Below the pieces are notes generated by a model, which saw nothing but the letters and a program-made list of their open reading frames with translations, was not told the origin of the DNA and ran no database searches. A stretch of 64,000 nt of DNA. Origin: Acidobacteriota bacterium (GTDB lineage: Bacteria > Acidobacteriota > Blastocatellia > Pyrinomonadales > Pyrinomonadaceae). The translations under genes were made by a program, and so were the position numbers. Location: positions 868,001-932,000 of the forward strand of contig JADKBM010000004.1 of the NCBI GenBank assembly GCA_016715115.1, in the 5' to 3' direction. Shown in pieces: positions 42,684-50,974 of the stretch; within the stretch, counting starts at the first letter, position 1; every line of letters begins with the position of its first letter.

Positions 42684-44024
42684 ATGAGAATAATAATCCT
42701 TACATTGTTGACGCTTATGTTCCCCTTCTCAGCATTACCGCGAAATACGGTTGAGATCAGCATTGACTCCGAGTGGGGTGGACTCGGTCCTCTTGGCAAA
42801 AGCACCTTGAAGATAGTTCGCGACAAAAAAGGTTATAAGGCCGATGGCAAGCGAATTGAGACCGCGATGGTCGAGGCGTTTCTCGATGCTGTCGATGAGC
42901 CCGATGCCGAAAAGCCGACGATGGAAAGCGTCGGGATCTCCCAGGAATGGCTCGATTCAAATGCTCTGCCCGCGGCAAAAGAATACGCCGGGGGATTCAT
43001 AGAACTGGCCGCCAAAAATCAAGTCGAGCTTTTTCTTTCCACTTTTCGCGACTCCCAGAAGATCAATGGCGAAGCCCTGATTGACTTTTTTCGCGGTGGC
43101 TGGACTGACGATTATCCGAGAATCAAGATCACCATTAGAGAAATCGACGGCACAACGATTGTCGTGAGTTCGGATTCGCAACCGGTTTTCATGCTGCCCT
43201 GGAGTATCGAACGCGGCGGCAAGAGCAAGGTTAATTACAACGCCCGAATCTCGCGCACTTTGTCGGCGCTCTTACCCAAGAACTTCACGAACCGCGAACG
43301 CATTGCAGGCGAAGGCTTTCGAGCCGAACTCGCGGAGCGAATAATGCGAATGATCGAGCCCGAATGGGAAATGCTCGACGCGGAAAACAAGGCGGGGCCG
43401 GCCCTCGCCGTCTTGAAAAGAGATTTCCATATCCTTTCGGCAGAAGTAAATTTTACACACGGACTCGATTTCGGAAAGGAATGGGTGAACGGGAACTCCG
43501 ATGAGAAGAACCTTCAGGCGACGCTCCGGCCGATTGGCGAAAAGACCGTTTTGACCTATCGTCTGATTCTCGTACACAACAAAGGCGATGTGCTGAACCT
43601 CGATCTTTTTCAAGCCGATATCGGCAAATACCGCGAACTGGTTTTCTCCGTACCGTGGTTACGCGCGGCTATTGAAAGCGGAGGATACCCGGTCGCGATC
43701 CGTTTTGTGCGCGATGCATCGTTGAGCCCGAAAGCGCTCGAACGATTCATGGCTGACATGCAGAAAATCGGGCGACCGGAACTCGCGCTTGAAGTTGAAA
43801 AGAACCGTCGAGAGATAGCGCTGATATCGGTCGGCGGTGGACTGGACTACTACAACTCATATTGGCTCGTCATGCCCGACCATCGTGTCATCCTCTGGCG
43901 CTTTCGCTACACCTTCTTTTTTAAGTGGAAGGAGGCAGACTTCAAGGTTACCGAATGTTCCGGGAATATCCCCGCCAAATGCGTTGGCGCGGTGATATAC
44001 CCAAACGGCGAGCTGGCGCGCTAG
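42684..44024 (+). CDS. Uncharacterised exported protein within the duplicated interval
   Basis: A 446-residue protein with an N-terminal signal peptide (MRIIILTLLTLMFPFSALPR). The mature part is mixed alpha-beta with segments VEISIDSEWGGLGPLGKSTL, IKITIREIDGTTIVVSSDSQ and FHILSAEVNFTHGLDFGKEW. I do not recognise the family. It lacks membrane helices after the signal peptide, so it should be periplasmic or surface-exposed. It is enclosed by the 41-bp direct repeat and probably arrived as part of an insertion, unrelated to the ligase operon upstream. Codon use resembles the host core genes, so the source is probably a related genome. Confidence 0.7.
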   Translation: MRIIILTLLTLMFPFSALPRNTVEISIDSEWGGLGPLGKSTLKIVRDKKGYKADGKRIETAMVEAFLDAVDEPDAEKPTMESVGISQEWLDSNALPAAKEYAGGFIELAAKNQVELFLSTFRDSQKINGEALIDFFRGGWTDDYPRIKITIREIDGTTIVVSSDSQPVFMLPWSIERGGKSKVNYNARISRTLSALLPKNFTNRERIAGEGFRAELAERIMRMIEPEWEMLDAENKAGPALAVLKRDFHILSAEVNFTHGLDFGKEWVNGNSDEKNLQATLRPIGEKTVLTYRLILVHNKGDVLNLDLFQADIGKYRELVFSVPWLRAAIESGGYPVAIRFVRDASLSPKALERFMADMQKIGRPELALEVEKNRREIALISVGGGLDYYNSYWLVMPDHRVILWRFRYTFFFKWKEADFKVTECSGNIPAKCVGAVIYPNGELAR

Positions 44025-44117
44025 CTACAAAAGTTGGGACAATGGCTACCCGCTTTTCCCTAGATCACCATCTTCCCAAACACCACAGATTCTTCAGCCG
44101 TCACGCGCGTAACCGCG

Positions 44118-44171
44118 CAGGAAGACGCGGGCGCGTTTGAAAATGCGCTCAAGGCGATCGGCAAACTCTAG
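44118..44171 (+). pseudogene. Displaced 3' end of the primase/phosphatase gene (41-bp repeat copy 2)
   Basis: The second 41-base copy (44118-44158), read in the same frame as in the intact gene, gives QEDAGAFENALKAIGKL and TAG at 44169. In the intact gene the equivalent end is QEDAGAFENALKAI then SML and TGA. This fragment ends against the stop codon of the convergent EVE gene (overlap of 3 bases), a natural convergent arrangement. It therefore probably marks the original end of the gene before the 42601-44117 segment came in. Confidence 0.7.
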
Positions 44172-44572
44172 CCGCCGAGATTCGTGACGGTCGTGAATTC
44201 ACGATCCGTGAGACGCGTCACCGAAAGCCGTCCTTGTTTGATGAGCATCATATTCGCCAGCGACGGTTCGGCCTTCATCGCGTTGAGTTCGACGGGATTT
44301 GCGAACGGGCCGACGGCTTCGATATCGACGCAGATCCAGGCCGGGTCGCTGGCCGTCGGATCCGGATAAGCCGCGCGGCAGACCTTTGCTTTGCCGACGA
44401 CCGCTTTGACCGCGCCCGAGTGATAAAACAAAACCTCGTCGCCGACCCGCATCTCACGCAAAAAATTCCGCGCCTGGTAATTGCGCACGCCGGTCCACTC
44501 GGTCTTTCCGTCTCGAACCAGATCTTCGAACGAATAAGATGTCGGTTCCTGTTTTACGAGCCAGTAGTTCAT
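44168..44572 (-). CDS. EVE-domain protein
   Basis: A 134-residue protein of the EVE/PUA-like superfamily, which binds modified DNA or RNA bases in a pocket. Key features: YWLVKQEPTSYSFEDLVRDG at the start, TEWTGVRNYQARNFLREMRV and GDEVLFYHSG in the middle, ending with LTDREFTTVTNLGG, as in the widespread EVE family. Length is normal. ATG 44572 places the conserved MNYWLVKQEP at the N-terminus. Role in the cell is unknown; related proteins are linked to RNA modification and to restriction. Single gene, divergent from the SRAP gene. Confidence 0.93.
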   Translation of the reverse strand: MNYWLVKQEPTSYSFEDLVRDGKTEWTGVRNYQARNFLREMRVGDEVLFYHSGAVKAVVGKAKVCRAAYPDPTASDPAWICVDIEAVGPFANPVELNAMKAEPSLANMMLIKQGRLSVTRLTDREFTTVTNLGG

Positions 44573-44710
44573 AGCATTCAAAATAGCCGAAGCCTCTGGA
44601 TTTCACAATTCGTCAGCGCGTCGGCTTTCCGCCGCCGGCTTCGATTTTTGCCGTAAAGGCGGATCGATGGACGGCAGCGATCTCATCAGACGTCCATTAA
44701 CGCTTTGCCA

Positions 44711-44755
44711 TTTCGGAATAGCTGGGAGTTGAAAGCGGATAGCTGATAATTGAGC
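44711..44755. repeat. Dispersed CGGAATAGCTG heptad repeat
   Basis: Contains TTTCGGAATAGCTGGGAGTT followed by GAAAGC, GGATAGCT and GATAATTGA steps. It shares its core with the elements at 14216 and 24741. The remaining bases between 44573 and 44863 show no gene that I can support. Confidence 0.6.
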
Positions 44756-44863
44756 GGCACTACCCAACTGCCGTCATTTCGATCAAAAATGAAGAGCCCC
44801 TCTGCCGTGCCGATCGCGATCGTGTTTGCAGTCATAGGAATTCACCGCCTATGATTGCAAATT

Positions 44864-45490
44864 ATGTGCGGAAGAATATCACAAAAAGGCCGTCGCGCGG
44901 ACTTTCGGGAGTTCATCTACAAGTTCGATCCGGGCGAGGATCTTTTCCGGCCGAACATCAAGCCGACGCAAACGGTGCAGATCGTCGTCAACGACGATCA
45001 AGAAGCGCACACGGTTGCGGCGAAATGGTGGTTTCAAAAAGAAGGCGGAAAGGAGTTCAGCACCGAATATACGACGTTCAACGCGGCCGCCGAAAAGCTC
45101 GAAAAAAGCTTTCTCTGGCGCGGCGCGCTGCACAAACGCCGCTGCCTGGTTCCGGTGACGTCGTTCTACGAATGGAACGTCAAGGGCGAACCGCCGCTCG
45201 AGATCGGAATGCCCGAACGCGATCGCCCGTTCGCGCTCGCCGGTTTGTGGAGCAATTTCTCGATCGAAGGCGTCCATTATCATTCGTTCGCGATCATCAC
45301 GACCGACCCGAACGCGTTTATGAAACCGATCCACCGCCGAATGCCGGTCGTCCTCGGCGGACTCGCCGATCAGGAACGATGGCTCAACGAAGGCGGCGTT
45401 CAGATGCTCCTGCCATTCGAAGGCGAGTTGGTCGGCGAGAAGTTGGAGAATTCGTTGGAGAAGATGTATCCGTTGACTGATCAAAGTTAG
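44864..45490 (+). CDS. yedK: SRAP (HMCES/YedK-like) abasic-site protein
   Basis: A 208-residue SRAP protein that crosslinks to abasic sites in single-stranded DNA to shield them. The start ATG 44864 is fixed by MCGR: Cys2 must become N-terminal to form the thiazolidine link. Other active-site residues are in IKPTQTVQIV (Asn region), VPVTSFYEWN (Glu) and MKPIHRRMPVVL (His). Length and all catalytic residues are normal. It lies alone between the EVE gene and ffh, but is close to the ligase/primase operon, which makes this a small cluster of DNA repair functions. Confidence 0.94.
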   Translation: MCGRISQKGRRADFREFIYKFDPGEDLFRPNIKPTQTVQIVVNDDQEAHTVAAKWWFQKEGGKEFSTEYTTFNAAAEKLEKSFLWRGALHKRRCLVPVTSFYEWNVKGEPPLEIGMPERDRPFALAGLWSNFSIEGVHYHSFAIITTDPNAFMKPIHRRMPVVLGGLADQERWLNEGGVQMLLPFEGELVGEKLENSLEKMYPLTDQS

Positions 45491-45675
45491 ATACGTTTTC
45501 GAAACAAAGGCCGATTGCAAGGGATTCCTGTTTGGTCTCTGATTGTAGGCCGGCTCTCATCACCATAAGCAACGACGTTCGCGTACGATGACGATGCCGA
45601 CAGAACCATCCTGATAACGTTCCCAAACGGTGACACCAATCTCCGGAAATACGATGCTCGCCGGTTGACTGGTTC

Positions 45676-45704
45676 TTGACACAATTGCGCTCAGCGACTA
45701 CTAT
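45676..45704 (+). promoter_or_regulatory. Sigma-70-type promoter of ffh
   Basis: TTGACA at 45676-45681 is a perfect -35, and TACTAT at 45699-45704 is a 4-of-6 -10, with a 17-base spacer. The predicted start lies about 30 bases before the ATG of ffh. This is the main promoter of the translation gene cluster. Confidence 0.75.
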
Positions 45705-45740
45705 TTAGAGTTTCGGCTCTAAAGGCCGAAGTGTCTCTAT

Positions 45741-47237
45741 ATGTTCGAATCGCTGTCCGACAAGCTGAAGAAGACGCTGAAGAATCTGCGTGGGCAGGGC
45801 AAGCTGACCCCTGAGCACGTCGATGTCGCGCTTCGAGAGATTCGGATGGCGTTGCTTGAGGCGGACGTGAACTACAAAGTCGCTAAGGATTTTGTCGAAG
45901 CGGTTCGCATCAAGGCCGAAGGACAAGAAGTTTGGCAAGACCTGAAACCGCACGAACAGGTCGTTAAGATCGTCTATGATGAGCTCGTAGAATTGTTCGG
46001 CGGAACGTCGTCGCGGCTCGTTTTCACGAAGCAGATCCCGAACGTCGTGATGATCGTCGGACTGCAGGGTTCGGGCAAAACGACCTCGACCGGAAAGATC
46101 TCTCGTTGGCTCGCGGATAACCAGGAGCGCAAGCCGCTGCTTGTTTCCGTCGACGTTTACCGTCCCGCGGCGCGCGAACAGCTGAAAGTCGTCGCCAACG
46201 CAGTTGGCTCCGCGATCTTTGAAGACAAGTCGACGAACGATCCGATGACGCTCGTGCGCGGGGCGATGAAGCACGCTCAGGAAGTCGGTTACGACACGTT
46301 GATGATCGATACCGCCGGCCGTCTTCATATCGACGACGAGCTGATGGTCGAGCTTGAGCGGATCAAGTCCGAAACGAAACCGATCGAAGTTCTCTTTGTC
46401 GCCGATGCGATGACCGGCCAGGACGCCGTTCGCTCGGCCGAAGAATTTCATCGCCGCGTCGGCATCACCGGCGTCGTGCTGACGAAAATGGACGGCGACG
46501 CGCGCGGCGGCGCGGCGTTGTCGATCAAACAGGTCATCGGTCAACCGGTGAAATTCGTCGGCGTCGGCGAGAAATACGACGCGATCGAGCCGTTTTATCC
46601 TGATCGGATAGCGCAGCGAATCCTCGGAATGGGCGACGTTCTGACGCTGATCGAAGAAGTTCAGGGCAAGATCGACGAAGAAGAAGCGCAGAAGCAGCTT
46701 CAGAAAATGACGAGCAATCAGTTTACGCTCGAAGATTTTCGCGCTCAGCTCGGTCAGTTCAAAAAGCTCGGTTCGATGTCGAAGTTAATGAAGATGCTTC
46801 CCGAGCAGATGCTCGGCGGGATGTCGATGTCCGACGAGCAATCGGTTGAGGTTGAAGCGCAGATGAAGCGCACGGAGGCGATCATCGACTCGATGACGCG
46901 CCAGGAACGCGTTAATCACCGCGTCATCGACGCGAGCCGCAAGACACGCATCGCCAACGGATCGGGATCGACGATCTCGGAAGTGAACCAGTTGCTGCGC
47001 CAGTACGAGCAGATGCGCAAGATGATGCAGCAGATGAATCGCGGCGGACTGCTCGGAAAGCTCGCCGGCAAGGCGATGGGCGGACTCGGAAGCGGGCTGA
47101 GCGGGCTGCTCGGCGGCGGCGGAAACGGAATGTTCGGCGGCGCGCCGTCAAACGATTTTGACAACGATTACGAAGAAACGCGTGAAACGTTGGCGAAAAA
47201 GCTGAAGAAGAAGAAGCGTCATAAGAAGAGGCGTTAG
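45741..47237 (+). CDS. ffh: Signal recognition particle protein Ffh/SRP54
   Basis: GTPase that binds signal sequences and 4.5S RNA and delivers ribosomes to FtsY at the membrane. The 498-residue chain has the N domain (1-95), then the G domain with GLQGSGKTTSTGKIS (G1, near 108), VDVYRPAAREQL, DTAGRLHIDDEL, TKMDGDARGG and VGVGEKYD. The M domain follows with Met-rich helices (MSKLMKMLPEQMLGGMSM, MRKMMQQM) and a Gly-rich tail. Length is typical plus a basic tail (KKLKKKKRHKKRR). It leads a cluster with rpsP, khpA, rimM, trmD and rplS, the normal bacterial order. Confidence 0.97.
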   Translation: MFESLSDKLKKTLKNLRGQGKLTPEHVDVALREIRMALLEADVNYKVAKDFVEAVRIKAEGQEVWQDLKPHEQVVKIVYDELVELFGGTSSRLVFTKQIPNVVMIVGLQGSGKTTSTGKISRWLADNQERKPLLVSVDVYRPAAREQLKVVANAVGSAIFEDKSTNDPMTLVRGAMKHAQEVGYDTLMIDTAGRLHIDDELMVELERIKSETKPIEVLFVADAMTGQDAVRSAEEFHRRVGITGVVLTKMDGDARGGAALSIKQVIGQPVKFVGVGEKYDAIEPFYPDRIAQRILGMGDVLTLIEEVQGKIDEEEAQKQLQKMTSNQFTLEDFRAQLGQFKKLGSMSKLMKMLPEQMLGGMSMSDEQSVEVEAQMKRTEAIIDSMTRQERVNHRVIDASRKTRIANGSGSTISEVNQLLRQYEQMRKMMQQMNRGGLLGKLAGKAMGGLGSGLSGLLGGGGNGMFGGAPSNDFDNDYEETRETLAKKLKKKKRHKKRR

Positions 47238-47248
47238 ATTGGTTAATC

Positions 47249-47720
47249 GCTGATTGTTGATTGTTAATTGTTATTCGATTGGCGTCGGAATCATCGATAG
47301 ATTGCTCACAAAATGGGGAAGACGACCTTTGAGGACTTGGAGGTCTATCAGCTGTCTGAAAAACTGGCCGATTTGATTTGGGAAATCGTTTCGAATTGGG
47401 ACCACTTTTCGAAAGGCACGGTTGGTAAACAATTGGTCGAATCGTGCGACAGCATTAGCGCGAACATCGCCGAAGGCTGCGGACGTTTCAACTATAAGGA
47501 TAATGGTCGTTTCATAAAGATCTCAAGGGGTTCGCTTTATGAAACAAAGAGTTGGCTTCGGCGAGCCTATCGGCGAAGACTCCTGACCGAAGCCGACGTT
47601 GATCGGCTGAAACCGATTTTGGACGAACTCTTGCCGAAGCTGAATGCGCATAAACGCGCAATCGACAAGGCGGCGAAGGACAACAATTAACAATTTTCGA
47701 TCAACAATTATCGAATTCAA
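47249..47720. repeat. Inverted heptad repeats flanking the four-helix-bundle gene
   Basis: On the left (47249-47280) the bases run as GATTGTT, GATTGTT, AATTGTT, ATTCGATT. On the right (about 47685-47718) they run CAACAATTAACAATTTTCGAT and CAACAATTATCGAAT, the opposite sense of the same units. The gene between them (47313-47690) is thus enclosed in short inverted heptad arms within the ffh-rpsP operon. Confidence 0.7.
47313..47690 (+). CDS. Four-helix-bundle protein (S23 / 23S intervening-sequence type)
   Basis: A 125-residue helical protein. The opening TTFEDLEVYQLSEKLADLIW and the core VGKQLVESCDSISANIAEGC, then YETKSWLRRAYRRRLLTEAD, are the standard parts of the TIGR02436 four-helix-bundle family, first seen in 23S rRNA intervening sequences. 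Some members work with diversity-generating reverse transcriptases, but none is near. It is inserted between ffh and rpsP, which are normally adjacent, and short inverted heptad repeats bound it. Its role is unknown; nucleic acid binding through its Arg-rich helix is possible. Confidence 0.9.
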   Translation: MGKTTFEDLEVYQLSEKLADLIWEIVSNWDHFSKGTVGKQLVESCDSISANIAEGCGRFNYKDNGRFIKISRGSLYETKSWLRRAYRRRLLTEADVDRLKPILDELLPKLNAHKRAIDKAAKDNN

Positions 47721-47727
47721 GAAAAAT

Positions 47728-47973
47728 ATGCTAGCAATCAGTTTAATGAGAATGGGAGCGACGAAACGTCCGTTTTATCGCGTTGTGGTCAAGGAAAAGC
47801 GCTCAAAGCGCGACGGAAAGTATCTTGAGAACGTCGGAACGTACAACCCGATGACCAATCCGGCGGAAGTTCTGCTGAAGCACGACCGCATTGAGTATTG
47901 GATCGGCGTCGGCGCGCAGCCGACCGAGACGGTTGCGAGCCTGATCAAGCACAATCCGAAGACGGAAGAGTAG
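47728..47973 (+). CDS. rpsP: 30S ribosomal protein S16
   Basis: An 81-residue ribosomal protein that stabilises the 5' domain of 16S rRNA. It opens MLAISLMRMGATKRPFYRVV, a slight variant of the usual MVKIRLxRxGxKxxPFYRIV, and has YLENVGTYNPMTNPAEVLLK and WIGVGAQPTETVASLIK, both highly typical. ATG 47728 gives the normal start. It is followed 85 bases later by khpA, in the conserved order. Confidence 0.96.
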   Translation: MLAISLMRMGATKRPFYRVVVKEKRSKRDGKYLENVGTYNPMTNPAEVLLKHDRIEYWIGVGAQPTETVASLIKHNPKTEE

Positions 47974-48058
47974 TTTCAAGGTCCGGAATCCAGCTACGGG
48001 CTCGGCGTGACCGCGTGGAGTCTCGATTGGAATTCTTGACATTTGAAATTGAATCAAA

Positions 48059-48289
48059 ATGAAAGAAGCCGTTGAAAAAATTGTGAAGGCGCTCGTCGCC
48101 AACGCGGACGCGGTCGAGGTGACGGAAAACTCCGACGGGAGAAACGTTCACATCGAGGTGCGAGTCGGCGAGGGCGATATGGGCCGGATCATTGGTCGTG
48201 AAGGCCGTACGGTCAAGGCGATCCGCAGTTTGCTGTTCTTTGCCGGACAGAAACACGGCAAGCGTTTTCAGCTCGATCTTGTCGACTAG
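48059..48289 (+). CDS. khpA: KH-domain RNA-binding protein KhpA
   Basis: A 76-residue single KH domain protein. The RNA-binding loop is GRIIGREGRT (GxxG), within MGRIIGREGRTVKAIRSLLF. KhpA usually pairs with KhpB to bind many transcripts and affect cell division and translation. The location between rpsP and rimM is the conserved one. Length is normal. No KhpB gene is in the window. Confidence 0.95.
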   Translation: MKEAVEKIVKALVANADAVEVTENSDGRNVHIEVRVGEGDMGRIIGREGRTVKAIRSLLFFAGQKHGKRFQLDLVD

Positions 48290-48327
48290 TGTTTGGAAAC
48301 GCAAACTGAAGTTTGAACTCCAAACCG

Positions 48328-48843
48328 ATGAATGAAGACCTTGTTGCGATCGCCCGGATCGCCAAACCGCGTGGACTGCGCGGTGAGTGCGTCGCGGACA
48401 TACTGACTGATTTCCCGGAACGATTCGCGGAAACGATCGAGGTCATCGCGGCGCTTCCGAACGGTGCCCGGCGCGATTTGAAAATTGAAGATGCGCGCTT
48501 TCAAAAAGGCCGCGTGAATCTAAAGTTTGTTGGCGTGAACGACACTGACGCTGCCGAAGAACTTCGCGGAGCAACGATCTGCGTTCCCGAAAGCGAGACG
48601 TTCGAACTGGAAGAAGGTGAGTTCTTTGACTGGGAACTTGCGGGTTGCCGGGTTGAATCGATCGACGGCGCACCCATCGGAACGGTACGCGAGATAATGC
48701 GCACCGGCGGCACGGAGATTCTCGTCGTTGCCGGCGAATCGAAAGAGTATTTGATCCCGTTCGCCGAAACGATTTGTACGGAAGTTGACGTTGAAAACAA
48801 GTTGATCCGGGTCGACGCGCCGGAAGGACTCCTCGAATTTTGA
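48328..48843 (+). CDS. rimM: Ribosome maturation factor RimM
   Basis: A 171-residue protein needed for late 30S assembly, binding S19. The N-terminal RimM domain starts with LVAIARIAKPRGLRGECVAD, and the C-terminal PRC-like domain has EEGEFFDWELAGCRVESIDG and EYLIPFAETICTEVDVENKL. Both are characteristic. ATG 48328 gives MNEDLVAIARI; a start 5 codons earlier is less likely. It lies 38 bases after khpA and 69 bases before trmD. Confidence 0.95.
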   Translation: MNEDLVAIARIAKPRGLRGECVADILTDFPERFAETIEVIAALPNGARRDLKIEDARFQKGRVNLKFVGVNDTDAAEELRGATICVPESETFELEEGEFFDWELAGCRVESIDGAPIGTVREIMRTGGTEILVVAGESKEYLIPFAETICTEVDVENKLIRVDAPEGLLEF

Positions 48844-48912
48844 CTGGAGCGCAAGCGTCCCGCTTGCCTTGAGCGCCTAGCGCGAACAGCCGCTGTCTTC
48901 GGGTCTGTCGAA

Positions 48913-49608
48913 ATGAAGATCGATGTTTTAACAATCTTCCCCGAGTTCTTTTCCGAGATCTTCGATTTTGGAATCATACGCCGCGCGCGGGCCGCGGAGA
49001 TTGTTGAGATCGGCATTCACGATATACGCGAGTTCACGCTCGACAAGCATCGCAAGGTCGATGATCGGCCGTTCGGCGGCGGCGATGGAATGGTTTTGAT
49101 GGCGGAACCGATCTTCCGCGCTATTGAAAATTTAGTCGGAACCGCGGACCGCGCGAGGTACCCGCCGGGGACGCGAGTGGTTTTGCTTTCGCCTCAGGGC
49201 CGGACCTTGAGTCAATCGTTTGCAGGCGAATTGGCGGCGGAAGCGGAACATATCGTTCTTATCTGCGGACGTTACGAAGGCGTCGACGAACGCGTCAACG
49301 AGACGCTCGTCACGGACGAGATCTCGATCGGCGATTACGTGCTATCGGGCGGTGAACCGGCGGCGATCGTCGTCGTCGATTCGATCGTCAGGCTTTTGCC
49401 GAACGCGCTCGGCAGCGAGACTTCGGCCGGGAACGATTCGTTCGCGAACGGTTTGCTCGATTGCCCGCATTACACGCAGCCGCGAGTGTTTCGCGGGAAG
49501 GAAGTTCCGGAAGTTTTGCTCGGCGGAAATCACGCCGAGATTGAAAAATGGCGCCACGCGATGGCGCTTGAAAAAACAAGAAAGGTCAGACCAGATCTAT
49601 TAAATTAA
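48913..49608 (+). CDS. trmD: tRNA (guanine37-N1)-methyltransferase
   Basis: A 231-residue SPOUT enzyme that methylates G37 of tRNAs with SAM, preventing frameshifts. It starts MKIDVLTIFPEFF, has RPFGGGDGMVLMAEP, the trefoil-knot segments VLICGRYEGVDERV and ISIGDYVLSGGEPA, and the C-terminal LDCPHYTQPRVFRG and GNHAEIEKWR. All catalytic parts are present, and the length is normal. Its place between rimM and rplS is standard. Confidence 0.97.
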   Translation: MKIDVLTIFPEFFSEIFDFGIIRRARAAEIVEIGIHDIREFTLDKHRKVDDRPFGGGDGMVLMAEPIFRAIENLVGTADRARYPPGTRVVLLSPQGRTLSQSFAGELAAEAEHIVLICGRYEGVDERVNETLVTDEISIGDYVLSGGEPAAIVVVDSIVRLLPNALGSETSAGNDSFANGLLDCPHYTQPRVFRGKEVPEVLLGGNHAEIEKWRHAMALEKTRKVRPDLLN

Positions 49609-49683
49609 GGAGAATGGCTGAAAGTGAGTAGTCAAAGGTTTTTCGTGTAACCTGGGACGTTTCACCTCTCGCCGACAAACAAA

Positions 49684-50046
49684 ATGAACCGTTTAGACAG
49701 CGTCGAACAGACACAGTTGAAGGAAAACATTCCTTCATTTCAGCCGGGTGATACCCTTAAAGTTCACGTCCGCATCAAGGAAGGCAACAAAGAGCGTCTC
49801 CAGGTTTTTGAAGGCGTATGCATCGCCCGCAAACACGGCGGCGCGCGCGAGACGATCACCGTCCGCAAAGTAAGCTTCGGGATCGGCGTCGAGCGCATCT
49901 TCCCGCTCCACGCGACGATCGTCGATCACATCGACGTCATTCGCCGGGGCAAGGTCCGTCGTGCAAAGCTTTATTACCTCCGTGATCTTCGCGGCAAGGC
50001 GGCCCGCATCAAGGAACGCGATTTCCGCAACAAAAAGAACAAATAG
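49684..50046 (+). CDS. rplS: 50S ribosomal protein L19
   Basis: A 120-residue ribosomal protein at the subunit interface. It reads FQPGDTLKVHVRIKEGNKER, FEGVCIARKHGGARETITVR, VSFGIGVERIFPLHATIVDH, then RGKVRRAKLYYLRDLRGKAA, very close to the family consensus. It is the last gene of the ffh-trmD cluster and is followed by a strong hairpin terminator at 50070. Confidence 0.97.
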   Translation: MNRLDSVEQTQLKENIPSFQPGDTLKVHVRIKEGNKERLQVFEGVCIARKHGGARETITVRKVSFGIGVERIFPLHATIVDHIDVIRRGKVRRAKLYYLRDLRGKAARIKERDFRNKKNK

Positions 50047-50069
50047 TCCGGTTTTGGGGAAGTTTGGTC

Positions 50070-50119
50070 GCCACGAACCGCGCGAATTACACGAAAGTGA
50101 TTTTCGCGCGGTTCGTGGC
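50070..50119 (+). terminator. 17-bp perfect hairpin after rplS
   Basis: GCCACGAACCGCGCGAA (50070-50086) pairs perfectly with 50103-50119 around a 16-base loop, followed by a modest TTTGCATTT. The stem is very stable and lies 24 bases after the rplS stop, so it probably ends the cluster; the short T run makes it weaker than a classic terminator. Confidence 0.7.
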
Positions 50120-50276
50120 CTTTGCATTTGGCAATGATGACCTCGGACCGGGGACTGCTCTTTCTTGATTGAGCTCTGCGGTCCTTCGATCGACAGCTTC
50201 GCGAATTCAACGCGGATTCACGAAAATGTCTTTTTGCATTGCGCCGCGCGATTAGTGATTTTATCTTATTAGAACG

Positions 50277-50933
50277 ATGAACCTCGAACTGTTTCCGGAG
50301 CAAAATCCGCAATCGAAAATCGAAAATCGAAAATCGAAAATTGGCCGCGTCTTCGAGGACCAAGCTATAAGTGAGGGTTATCGGTTCATTGCCGGCGTTG
50401 ACGAGGTCGGTCGCGGCTGTCTGGCCGGGCCGGTCGTCGCGGCGGCGTGCATTCTGGATCTTTCAAAACCGATTCCCGAATTTCTAAACGACTCGAAACA
50501 GCTTTCGGAAACGCGGCGTTTGAAAATCGACGGGGAACTCCGCGCGAGCGCCATCGCGTTCGCGATCGGCGAGGTTCCGGCAAGCGAGATCGATCAGACG
50601 AACATTCTTATCGCAACAATGAAAGCGATGCGGATCGCGATCGAAAAGCTCTCGCCCGCCGCCGATTATCTGCTGATCGACGCATTGCGGCTCAAAGAGA
50701 TCCTTCTCCCGCAAAAGGCGATCATCAAGGGCGACGCGACATCGGTCTCGATCGCCGCCGCGTCGATCATCGCCAAAACCTATCGCGACAATCTGATGCG
50801 CGAACTCGCTTCGGTTCATCCCGAATACGGATTCGATAAACACGTCGGCTACGGAACGAAAGCACACTTCGACGCGATCCGCGCGCACGGCGCATGCGAT
50901 CTTCACCGCCGAAGTTTTAAGGGAGTTGTCTAA
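50277..50933 (+). CDS. rnhB: Ribonuclease HII
   Basis: Removes RNA from RNA-DNA hybrids and single ribonucleotides from DNA. The 218-residue chain has the active-site motif FIAGVDEVGRGCLAGPVVAA (DEVGRG), LNDSKQLSETRR, LLIDAL with a catalytic Asp, and SVSIAAASIIAKTYRDNLM with the last Asp, then EYGFDKHVGYGTKAH. Residues about 10-25 (SKIENRKSKIENRK-like) are encoded by AAAATCG heptad repeats inside the coding frame and are not conserved in the family. ATG 50277 is the only start before the repeat; a start at 50352 or later would lose part of the fold. Confidence 0.95.
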   Translation: MNLELFPEQNPQSKIENRKSKIGRVFEDQAISEGYRFIAGVDEVGRGCLAGPVVAAACILDLSKPIPEFLNDSKQLSETRRLKIDGELRASAIAFAIGEVPASEIDQTNILIATMKAMRIAIEKLSPAADYLLIDALRLKEILLPQKAIIKGDATSVSIAAASIIAKTYRDNLMRELASVHPEYGFDKHVGYGTKAHFDAIRAHGACDLHRRSFKGVV

Positions 50934-50974
50934 AAACGTTGTCATCAACGCGATAATCTCGTTAAAATGTATTT

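Noticed and set aside
42560..44158. Insertion sequence bounded by the 41-bp repeat
   Set aside because: The enclosed gene has a signal peptide and no transposase motif, and 41 bp is too long for a target-site duplication of a typical IS.
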